Source of the DNA: Asterionellopsis glacialis
Taxonomy: Eukaryota > Bacillariophyta > Plagiogrammaphyceae > Rhaphoneidales > Asterionellopsidaceae
DNA: 10,312 nucleotides
Direction: 5' to 3'
Assembly (NCBI GenBank): GCA_014885115.2
Contig: WKLE02000002.1
Coordinates: 1-10,312 of the forward strand
The notes below the pieces were generated by a model. The model saw nothing but the letters and a program-made list of their open reading frames with translations, ran no database searches and was not told the origin of the DNA. The position numbers were made by a program, and so were the translations under genes. Of this stretch, positions 1 to 7,562 are shown piece by piece; the stretch's first letter is position 1, and every line of letters starts with the position of its first letter.

Positions 1-403
1 TTATATAAAATCCATAAAAGGGTGATTTTTACGCATTTCTATTGGTTGAATTTAGCGCCTCAGGGAACTTTTCCCCTACAGAATACCAGTGCCGGTGCTG
101 AAATCCGGTGCGTCGTGCCCTTGTGTTACCGTATGTATGACGACTGAAAAAAACAGAACAAAAAATAATATCACTCTATTAGATTTTTTTTAAGGGGGTC
201 GATCGCCTTACAATCACTCCCCGGCATGAACCTGAAATTTCAAACCCCTCGGGACAGATTTTCCGTGCTTTCATCTACAAATTTTTATTTTTTTTAATTT
301 TCTCGTTTTGGACTCCAACACACTGGGAATGATCCATTTTAACCCATTTTTTGGTCAGAAATGAGCACCAAACCTTTTAGTAATAACATATTTTAGTTGG
401 AAT
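1..403. other. Left-edge intergenic DNA, no gene recognised
   Basis: No coding frame or RNA gene could be supported on either strand. CpG dinucleotides are frequent up to about 305 (roughly fourteen), then almost disappear, so the left edge of the CpG-depleted block falls near 310. A TATA-like word (TATATAAAA) at 2-9 could belong to a promoter outside or inside the window, but nothing else supports it. Confidence 0.4.
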
Positions 404-524
404 CTGGCTCAAAATTGCAGATGTGGTTCTTAGTTCCAAAAAAAAACTAAAAATTCTAAAATCACAAAATAATTTATGGTCATTTGTTACGCTACAAAGG
501 ACCGCATCTGCAATTTTGGGCCAG
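404..524. repeat. Inverted repeat with 27-base arms
   Basis: Bases 404-430 are the reverse complement of 498-524 with three mismatches in 27. In all three the left arm has T where the reverse-complemented right arm has C; one is a CpG (503-504) in the right arm that reads TG in the left. The loop is 67 bases and AT-rich. The structure resembles a small foldback or MITE-like element that has decayed by C-to-T change. No target-site duplication was identified. Confidence 0.6.
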
Positions 525-2906
525 AATATATTAGTTTATGTTCCTATCTAGTGGTTGTGTATGGGACAAATCAGTTCAAATGAAAGTCTGAGGTGTTGAA
601 ATTGACATCATTGTGAGTCTTGTAAAGAGTAATTTTTGATGAATCTTTTGTGTAGCCTCCGGTAGTTCAATTTGTAAGATTCCTTTTTCCTTCTTGCAAA
701 TCTGGGCAGTATGGAACAAAATCCTATAGAAATAGCATAGAAATCACTTAGGCAGCTGTAAGCCAATCTACCACCTTAAGGAATGGCTCATTTTAACAAA
801 AAGGAAACCCGTGCTTCTTCTGGTGATTAACCTTAATCAAAGGGGTATCTCTGGTGATTTGGTACCGGAAGAAGGCATTATGACAATCATAAACTTTCTC
901 CATGTGGTACAAACTTGATGTAGAATCTATTTGGTAAAAGTTTATGATTGATCATGATTCCCTTCCTCTGGTCATAGATCACCTGAGATTACATAGAGAT
1001 ATCCTGTTAATTTTGTACTACACCAGATCAAGTTAAATTATTTTATGTCATCAAAAAAATCTGTTCTGCAAAGCTGGAGAACAGATCACAACCCAAAAAA
1101 TGATTACCAGTACTGCAGGACCACACCTTGTAACAGGTTAGCCCTACTTACTACAATATCAGGTACAAGTACAATATTTAATACAAAGGTCAAGTACCAG
1201 AGGTACAGAGACATACCAGGAAACAAAGCTCACACAAATGTTACATATTTTGGGACCAAATTATTTGATTGACATCATCATCATGATGATTATATTCCTG
1301 GTCAATACAGTCTCCTCTCCAAAGGGAAATGATCTTTGGTCCTTCTAGTATTTATCTGTAAAATTAATTGTTGTGTAGCAGTATTTCTTATCTCATGATT
1401 TGAGGTCTTCACATTTTCTTGTTGTTTTGAGGTAGCTTGCTGAATCGTAGTGAAAAAATGTGCATTACTATTTATTTCACTAACAATCTACCATCTCCTT
1501 GTCTTTATTTTTTTTAATTTGAAATTATTATGGCAGAATTGAAGCCTGCAATGGAAAGAAAGGTGTGCCATGGTAGTGCCATTATTTCTCAATAATATTT
1601 ATGTATTTTTTTGCAGAAGAATGGTAGACAAACAATAATCAATCGGAGTCTCCTATTTCTGACAATTTATGTTGCACTGTGGTTTTACAGATTGTTCCAT
1701 TATTTTTATCATTTAAAGTTGATTGTTGTGGGTGAATTATCAACTTGATTAAAACAATCTTATTAGTGAGTAGAGTACCAAGGTTTTTGGATTTTAATTG
1801 CATTGTCATGCAATAATCTATGCTTTAACACAACAACCAATCAGTATGATATCACATCATATATTACTCTTCCTTGTTTTCATTAGGTTGATTGTGGATT
1901 TTAGGAAGCAAATAAGAGTGTACAGATGAAATATTGGAATCATCATTGACTACAAAAAAATACCAAAAAATGTTTTTAGACCCAATTTTCTGTGATTAAC
2001 CAGAGATATTGACAACAAGAACCAACCTTCTAGATCATATTTTTCAAATGATCATTATTGATCTAACCATCTGATATATAATTTTCATATTAGGATGACT
2101 GTTGTAATGGTCTCCTTGTCATTATTTGTAAGCTACTGCTTCATCTTGCCATGTTGTTTTTCAACAAGATTCCAACTTCAAAAATATTTTTTTTTGTTCA
2201 TTGTTTGTCTGCTTCAATTGGGGTGTCAATGCACACTTGCTCTACTCAAATTTCTACATTAAATTAGCTACCAATATCTCTGGTGATGCATCAACGGAAA
2301 ATTCTTGTGTGACTAGAAATTTTTTGCTTCCAGATTTCCAATATCCCTAACTCTAATGATTTGTAGGATAGCAATTAACTACAGGGGTCATCAGAGTTGT
2401 TTACCAACCCTATTTTTTTGGGAAAGTACCTGTGAAGCTGAACACTACTTGAGAAAAAATCTGGTAAACTGTCATTAATAACGCCTGTTTAAATTCAAGT
2501 TGGTAAAATTTGTGATTTGCTAGATTTAATAAGGAAATCTCATTTTCCCTACATCAACTTTTCAACAAATTTCTGTACCAAAAAGACGTATACTTACATG
2601 TATAATGGAATAATTTACTAATTTTATGCTACTACTACATTTCATCATTAGGAAACATCACTGTCTGTATTAGAACACTGTAGAAATACAGATATACTCT
2701 GTTATTACAAAAAAATATTCATATCCATAAATAAATTGGTACTCAATTATACAATAATTTACTAGCTACAACAGGCCTACAACTTACTTAGCTTTGTACT
2801 AATTTACCACGTACTAAAATCTGGTAAAAATAAATTTCCCCAGGCCTTTTTTTAAAATTTTGGTAAATTAGATGGAATCATAAGAGACCAGTCTGAAACT
2901 GGTAAA
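525..2906. other. AT-rich, CpG-depleted non-coding stretch with decayed repeats
   Basis: No coding sequence was recognised here. The DNA is AT-rich with long homopolymers, and CpG is nearly absent (none in 868-1445 or 1646-2294). It contains the foldback at 846-1004. The 13-base word TATCTCTGGTGAT occurs at 846-858 and 2276-2288, with an inverted partial copy near 1999-2010. There is also a diverged direct repeat, 2502-2527 versus 2901-2927 (about 21 matches over 26 aligned bases). Short open frames, such as one at 1045-1272, show no protein-like composition. The likely content is old transposon debris. Confidence 0.45.
846..1004. repeat. Imperfect foldback, about 50-base arms
   Basis: The inner core is perfect: 885-897 (AATCATAAACTTT) is the reverse complement of 937-949, separated by 39 bases. 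The arms continue outward with small gaps to about 846 on the left and 1004 on the right; GGTGATTTGGTACC on the left pairs with GATCTATGACC-like sequence on the right. The overall similarity of the arms is clear but eroded. It is consistent with an old foldback or MITE-like element. Confidence 0.5.
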
Positions 2907-3565
2907 AATCATTGATTTGTTGGATTTGGTAAAGAGTTGTTCCAGGATTAGGTGGACCAACTTGTGACATCTGGTCCGTAGACTCCACGCAGACCCAAAA
3001 TTCATATTTTTGAATTATACACATTTTCATTAATCAATAAAAATATTTACATTGAAAATTTTTATATAGGTATACATACTTTAATAATTTTATATAACTG
3101 AAATATATATTCTGTATATATTCATACATGAGTACATAATATTATGGCACGGCCGACTTGTATCGGAATTGAATAAAATGACGACCTGGCCGGTACTGTT
3201 TCGGGCATTGCAGGCTCTTTCAATGGACAAAAATTGGCTGTTGCACCCAGATCCCTTCCGATTAATCTTGCAAAATGGTGCTGTTTGCGGTACCGATTTC
3301 TCATCAACCAGCCGTTTTTACCTAACAACCACCAGTGCGGTTCCATGCAGAAGCTCCTTGTGCATGGAACCCCACTAGTGGTTGTTAGTTAAAAATGGCT
3401 GGTTGTCAAGAAATCGGTACCGTAAAATGGTACGTCCGTCCTTCCTCACAAAAAAATAACACGTAAAATTACTAGCTTTGATTAATTTGATTCAAAAAAA
3501 TTATGTCACAGCCCAGTACTGGATTGGTCCACCTAATCCTGGAACAACTCTAAAAATCAATGATT
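2907..3565. mobile_element. Possible non-autonomous inverted-repeat element (MITE-like)
   Basis: A perfect 28-base inverted repeat joins 2933-2960 and 3524-3551. A further perfect 12-base pair lies outside it (2907-2918 and 3554-3565; 14 bases from the core on the left, 2 on the right). An 8-base pair lies inside it (2963-2970 and 3503-3510). The enclosed 560 bases include an extremely AT-rich stretch (3000-3140), a CpG-rich island (about 3144-3430) and the large hairpin at 3286-3424. There is no transposase frame inside. The symmetry suggests a small element with terminal inverted repeats, but I could not define outer ends or a target-site duplication. Confidence 0.5.
3286..3424. repeat. Large hairpin, 64-base arms and 11-base loop
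   Basis: Bases 3286-3349 and 3361-3424 are reverse complements at 56 of 64 positions with no gaps, around an 11-base loop (GAAGCTCCTTG). The arm ends carry GGTACCGATTTCT. Transcribed from either strand it would fold into a long, nearly continuous stem, comparable in shape to a small-RNA precursor or a foldback transposon. Unlike its surroundings it retains many CpGs, so it is either younger or under different constraint. Open frames crossing it on both strands are by-products of the palindrome. Confidence 0.75.
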
Positions 3566-3601
3566 ACTCCTGTAGTAATTTCTATCCCTAGTGCTATTCT
3601 A

Positions 3602-3907
3602 GATAGAGTCATCATTGTAAAGATTGAAAGGTTTTTGTTTTCTAATCCATCCTGTTCTGTTACTGACAACTGAGCCCCCCTGGACTGTTTTGTTCTTTTC
3701 TGTCATAACAATGGTTTTTTTAGGCTCTGGTGGTTCACCAAAATCCAGGTGTGCCACAGGAGCAGGTGAAGATCCGTTCTGCTGACCATCAGTTTTTTCA
3801 GGAATCCACGACTGGTCTCAGGTCCTGCTGTTATCCCACAAAGGTTGGGTAAAAACCTCCTTTTCCATTCTGTCTTGTTTCTTAACATTTTCAGTTATTT
3901 TGGAGGA
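3602..3907 (-). pseudogene. Unidentified minus-strand coding relic
   Basis: Read on the minus strand, one frame runs from just after a TAA at 3908-3910 down to a TAG at 3599-3601, interrupted only by a TGA at 3818-3820. The predicted peptide has a mixed, soluble-protein-like composition (for example VFTQPLWDNSRT before the stop and VAHLDFGEPPEPKKTIVMT after it), unlike the low-complexity peptides of the neighbouring AT-rich DNA. The TGA follows Thr and could be a decayed CGA arginine codon, in line with CpG loss here. I do not recognise the family. Chance openness in stop-poor DNA is the main alternative. Confidence 0.33.
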
Positions 3908-4211
3908 TTAAGCTCCCAAAATTTTGACAGTGCTAAAATTCCAAATTTTCTTTTTCATTGCAACTTGCCAAATAATACTGAAAAAAAATTGTTGGAAATT
4001 TTTTTCCTAAAAGCTCTTACCAAGATCTTTCCAAAACTGTCAAGAAAGCAAGTATCTGGAAAAACAAGAAACTCCTGGAATTTTTCAAAAGAATTAGTTC
4101 CTTAAACAATTTTCTACTCTAATAATGAAAAGAGGGAGAGTGGCAGAGGGGGGATAAATCCCTATCCCTAATGTCCAGAGGGGGCTTTGAAATGAATAAC
4201 TCTACTTGCAA

Positions 4212-4403
4212 TAAGGCATGCACACAGTGTGAATTTCTAGACAAAAAAAAAGACCCTCAAAATTGCATGATGAAGCTAGCAGACTGAGTGTGCCATCAGG
4301 AGGTTCACCAGCTTGTGCTGTTACTAGCTTGAATCACATTAATTGCATTTCTAAGAGGTTTTTTTTTTTTGTTAGGGGGCATTTGCTCTGTGTGCACACC
4401 TTA
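4212..4403. repeat. Degenerate foldback element, about 190 bases
   Basis: The outer ends pair well: TAAGGCATGCACACAG at 4212-4227 against the reverse complement of 4388-4403, with two mismatches in 16. Further inward, a poly-A run on the left (4242-4250) faces a poly-T run on the right (4361-4370). ATTGCAT and AAGCTAGCA on the left face matching inverted words on the right (about 4321-4350), with small gaps. The block has no CpG. It looks like an old MITE-type foldback. Confidence 0.5.
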
Positions 4404-4527
4404 ACCCAAACCTGGTAGATAGTACTTGCTAGTACCAGTACTAGTAGTCTCCTCTGTTAGTTTTGTTCCCACAGGGCTGGTGGACAATTTGGTAGCAGGC
4501 AGCCCCTACAATGCATGTGCTAATTCA

Positions 4528-4920
4528 CACAGACATCATAATATATGTTGAATCTGTAACTTCTGCCTTCTTACTGGGGTGGATGTAAACTGCATTGCCT
4601 GATTATTGTTTGATTAGGTCTCTTAAGTTGTCCCTTGATAGGAGAATGTCTCCCAAATAAGAATCATCATATATGACATGATCAGCAGGAAATCAGCAGG
4701 ACACCACCAGGTTTAGAAATGTTGCCAGTGGTGGACTCAGAATATCAAGTAACTTCTGCACATATATATTCTTTGATTCTTCATGCAAGAATTTTCCAAC
4801 ATAGGTAACCATTGTCATGCATTCCAGTAAATCCACTACAGTCCACACCCACCAATAAGAAATGATGTTTTTCTTAGAAATAAGAAATTCCAAGCTCAAA
4901 TTGTTTCTTATTTTGCATAT
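4528..4920 (-). pseudogene. Unidentified minus-strand coding relic
   Basis: On the minus strand a frame is open from 4920 to a TGA at 4693-4695, and then stays protein-like in the same register through a TAA at 4603-4605 to a TGA at 4525-4527. The segments include ISYWWVWTVVDLLECMTMV, then DDSYLGDILLSRDNLRDLI, then GNAVYIHPSKKAEVTDSTY. The persistence of one register with mixed composition across stops suggests a decayed protein gene rather than chance. I do not recognise the family. It lies downstream of the recombinase relic on the same strand and might belong to the same element, but this is only inference from position. Confidence 0.35.
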
Positions 4921-5158
4921 TTAAGACAGGCCAATTTAAAATGTACACTAGTTGATGTGCAGACCTCCCCAACTTCAATTTGGGATTATACTTTTTTTCA
5001 GAGAAAATAATGAATAACTCCTGCTCAATATCTTCATTAGTATCACAGATTTGTCATATTTAGACACAGTCATATCTTATGTTTGGAAGGTCTATTGACC
5101 AATCATTGTATACCAATTGAAAGCTGAGATAAAAATCTATCTGTTTGTGTCAAAAAGT

Positions 5159-6366
5159 CTAAAATTTTTTTGCTATTTGTGGGCAGACAGACCCAGCCAG
5201 TGCTCTTCCACATCAACAATCACCCAAGTCTCCAAATTTGAAGTACAAATCTAATGCTTTACCTATGGACCACTCCCCTTGCGCAGCTACTGATGGAAGA
5301 TGAGGAGGGTCAGTTGTGTTGGTTGTTATGTGCATGGCCAATCCCTTGTGTGTTCCATGTGGATTACAATGCTTGCAATGTACAAACTTGCGTACAGTAT
5401 CCAACTTGTCTTTTAACAATTTGACAAGCTGTTTTGAGTACCAATTGGTAGCAGACCCATCTTCTGCTCCATCCTGCAGAAATATCTTTTCTGTGTGATA
5501 GAATGTTTCTTGCCTGGTACACAGCCAACAACCAATTACAAGATGCCAGGAAACATGGTGGTCAAACAGGTTTGCATAGATGTTCTTGGGCGTGACATTC
5601 TTTCCTTTCTTGTCTGCCTTGGTGTCATCATAGGTAATTTTCACCAAATCAGAGCCAGGAGTGATATTGTGGAACCCAATATTGTTGATATTTATGGAAC
5701 AGGCAATACAGTTCCACTGTGTGACTGTATACAGCCACAGGAACAAATTGCCGGTAAGAATAGACTATTCACAAATAAGTCATTCACAAATAAGTCAATA
5801 AAGTTGAAAAGGAATAGGATCTGACTCCTGTTCATCCAATTCATCTTTGTTTTTAGCCTTTCTGGTTTCCTTTTCAAAGGAACCCAGAAACTGCTTCATC
5901 TCCCAAATGTACAAATTAGGAAGGATCTGGCCAGCCTTCTGAGCACCATCAACAATTGCATTGTGGTACTTGTGAAGCTGGACGCGCGAACAAGTCTTTC
6001 CATTGGACTTTTTTTAATAGAGGCAAGAAAGGCCTTAATAACTTTCACATTAAGGCCTGTGTGCACCAAATCACATATGTTGTGGTGGTAACATATGTTC
6101 CTTTTTGTCCTCTGCTCTTCTGTGAGCTCTACTACCCCAATGGTGTAGTAACGAGGCTTTTTTTTTCTATAAATTTTATGAGGTGACCAAGCCTGTTCCT
6201 GTAGTCACAAGAAGTCTTTTAAAGACTTTTTGTGCTGCTCAGTGTCATCCACCAAATCTTGAAGGTTGCCATCAACAACAAGATCTGTCCCAAGAATAGG
6301 CACATCTGTTGTTGTTGGAATGGGTGCAGTTCGACGCTCATGGCGTCCGTGACCTTGCGATTGCAT
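5159..6366 (-). pseudogene. Decayed tyrosine recombinase-like gene (transposon relic)
   Basis: This minus-strand frame starts at an ATG (6364-6366) and can be followed for about 400 codons. The N-terminal part includes PILGTDLVVDGN and VVELTEEQRTKR. A helical, core-binding-like part follows (VQLHKYHNAIVDGAQKAG, 5990-5930). The catalytic part spans 5746-5213. It shows the tyrosine-recombinase layout: an Arg-I position in CIACSINI (codon 5699-5701, now Cys), a Lys-rich hairpin (YDDTKADKKGK), an HxxR-like HGTHKG (His 5357-5359; the Arg position 5348-5350 is now His), then Trp in GEWS, and Tyr (5243-5245) nine residues after that Trp, the usual spacing to the nucleophile. Lesions are TGA at 6205-6207, a frameshift in the T run 6009-6015, TGA at 5795-5797 and 5780-5782, TAG at 5765-5767, and TGA at 5213-5215; after the last of these CGRALAG continues in register to a TAG at 5159-5161. 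The overall design recalls Crypton-like or other recombinase-bearing elements of diatoms; the subfamily is uncertain. It is certainly non-functional as read. Confidence 0.8.
5767..5796. repeat. Perfect 15-base tandem duplication
   Basis: ATTCACAAATAAGTC occurs twice in direct succession (5767-5781 and 5782-5796). It lies inside the recombinase relic and is a multiple of three, so it duplicates five codons (stop-Leu-Ile-Cys-Glu) without changing register. The two copies are identical, so the duplication is recent compared with the point mutations around it, or it happened after the stop codon it carries had formed. Confidence 0.85.
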
Positions 6367-6369
6367 TTC

Positions 6370-6420
6370 GATTTTTTTATTTTTCTTTTGAAAAGAAGGG
6401 AAGAAGAAAAGAAAAAAGCT
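6370..6420. other. Purine/pyrimidine-biased tract
   Basis: The plus strand runs from a T-rich block into a nearly pure purine block (GAAAAGAAGGGAAGAAGAAA at about 6389-6408). It lies immediately upstream of the ATG of the minus-strand recombinase relic and could be part of its old promoter or untranslated leader. No function is demonstrated. Confidence 0.4.
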
Positions 6421-6441
6421 GTACAGTACCAGGTACTGTAC
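6421..6441. repeat. GTAC-type palindrome
   Basis: GTACAGTACC (6421-6430) and GGTACTGTAC (6432-6441) are perfect inverted 10-base arms around one central A. A shorter relative, GTACCAGGTAC, lies at 7115-7125, and GTAC-rich words also occur at 4421-4442 and 1170-1215. Such words are common in the intergenic DNA here; whether they are protein-binding sites or repeat debris is unknown. Confidence 0.6.
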
Positions 6442-6594
6442 CAGGAACAGGTAGATTGTTCACTGGTATATTGGAACGTACAAATCGACAATAAGAAATT
6501 CTATACTTATTGTGCTTTTACACTTAGACCGTTAGGAAAACCAACCTTCGCCAAATGAAAATTAAAAATGGGATGAGGGGGGTAATACCCCATG

Positions 6595-6629
6595 TCTCCC
6601 ACTCATTCGACTGACAGACGAGTGGGAGA
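6595..6629. repeat. Hairpin with CTCCCACTC arms (copy 1)
   Basis: TCTCCCACTC at 6595-6604 pairs perfectly with GAGTGGGAGA at 6620-6629 across a 15-base loop. The same arms recur at 6699-6722, and a half-site AGTGGGAGA lies near 6746. It sits between the transposon relic and the ARM-repeat gene. It could be a transcription stop structure, a bidirectional binding site or part of a dispersed repeat. Confidence 0.6.
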
Positions 6630-6698
6630 TCGACAAAAATAAATATAATTTGGTATTTTTATTATTTTGTAACAGTACTCCGTAGCTCGTACCAACCT

Positions 6699-6722
6699 TC
6701 TCCCACTCATTTGAGTGGGAGA
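6699..6722. repeat. Near-perfect 24-base palindrome (copy 2)
   Basis: TCTCCCACTCA (6699-6709) pairs with TGAGTGGGAGA (6712-6722) with only TT between them. This has the same arms as the hairpin at 6595-6629, about 100 bases away. The intervening 69 bases are AT-rich and contain a GTAC-type word (CTCGTACC). Two copies of the same palindrome so close together argue against chance. Confidence 0.65.
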
Positions 6723-7562
6723 TTTTGAAAAAACGCCCAAAAACAGTGGGAGACTTCCTACTACTGTACTCGTACGATACACCTACCTACGAGTTTTAGT
6801 CTGCCTAGAGAGAGGAATACTTGTCGTTTCCGTTAGCCGTTAAAGATGTTCCATACCAGTCCCGTCTAAGAGATACACACATTTAATATTATTTTGGAGA
6901 ATCCTACGAACTCGTACATACTGACTGTACATACATGGCGTGCCGATGCTGTGCATTCGGATTTTACGCCTTGCAGGCGCGCGCGAGGGTTCAATTTTAC
7001 ACCCTTTCGACTTTTTTGTATACAGTACATTTATTGAAATTAGTCACTTCTTAATTGTGGATACTGGTAAGATTTTCACGTTGAAATCTACATTCTTCCC
7101 TCCTCGTTTGATGCGTACCAGGTACAGTACTTACAATATACTACGGAGTATGAATTATAATGATATCGCTACCGGGCGGTGTTCTGTATCATGAAAATAC
7201 TTCGAGAACTTTTTAATAAAGATAATAATATTATTTTCTTTTTTAAAGCATTCGCTCCCGGTCGACGAGCAGAAGCGTGCTGGGAATGGCGTGCGTATCT
7301 ATTCGTATGAATTTTATTAACGAATATTCCAAAGTTTGATGATCTGGCCGGCTTTAATCATTAATTTAATATTCTTTTTTGAATATTTATATGAATTAAA
7401 TTGATAAGTGAAAAATAACGGTAGACTAGATTTTGAAATCTCGGTCGAAGAGAGCTGTTGGTTTTTTGTCCTTTTTTCCTGGCCGCGGATCATTGCGTTG
7501 GACAAGCTGTACATCATCACCTTGTTCTTTTCAACAGTCAATCTAGTGGCTTGCTGAAGACG
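6723..7562. promoter_or_regulatory. 5' flank and probable leader of the ARM-repeat gene
   Basis: There is no coding region here that I can support. CpG content is normal again, unlike the block to the left. It contains TACTCCGTA-type words in opposite orientations (6677-6686 just outside, and CTACGGAGTA at 7141-7150). AT-rich stretches at 7200-7240 and 7355-7410 could hold the core promoter. An ATG at 7306 opens an 11-codon reading frame ending at 7338; it matters only if transcription starts upstream of it. The transcription start cannot be placed from sequence alone. Confidence 0.35.

Noticed and set aside
1272..1292. CATCATCATCATGATGAT palindrome
   Set aside because: It is a simple trinucleotide repeat meeting its complement, too low in complexity to interpret.
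3122..3378. Overlapping open frames on both strands around the hairpin
   Set aside because: They arise from the self-complementary 3286-3424 structure and have no recognisable protein features.
3845..4105. 86-residue plus-strand open frame
   Set aside because: The composition is dominated by Phe, Lys and Asn as expected from AT-rich DNA, it starts from a non-ATG codon, and the minus strand reads more like protein.
5495..5824. 109-residue plus-strand open frame
   Set aside because: It lies antisense to the recombinase relic, and the protein motifs are on the minus strand; the openness is a mirror effect.
6030..6058. Inverted repeat AGGCCTTAAT / ATTAAGGCCT with a 9-base loop
   Set aside because: Its 10-base arms are perfect, but it lies inside the recombinase relic and is explained as coding sequence; there is no independent sign of a role.
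6940..7194. 84-residue plus-strand open frame upstream of the ARM-repeat gene
   Set aside because: It has no convincing start, no protein-like pattern, and is full of GTAC-type intergenic words.
7458..7562. N-terminal extension of the ARM-repeat protein upstream of the ATG
   Set aside because: The frame is open but has no ATG; it would need a TTG start. The ATG at 7563 has an A at -3 and begins a typical Ser-rich head, so this stretch is taken as leader.
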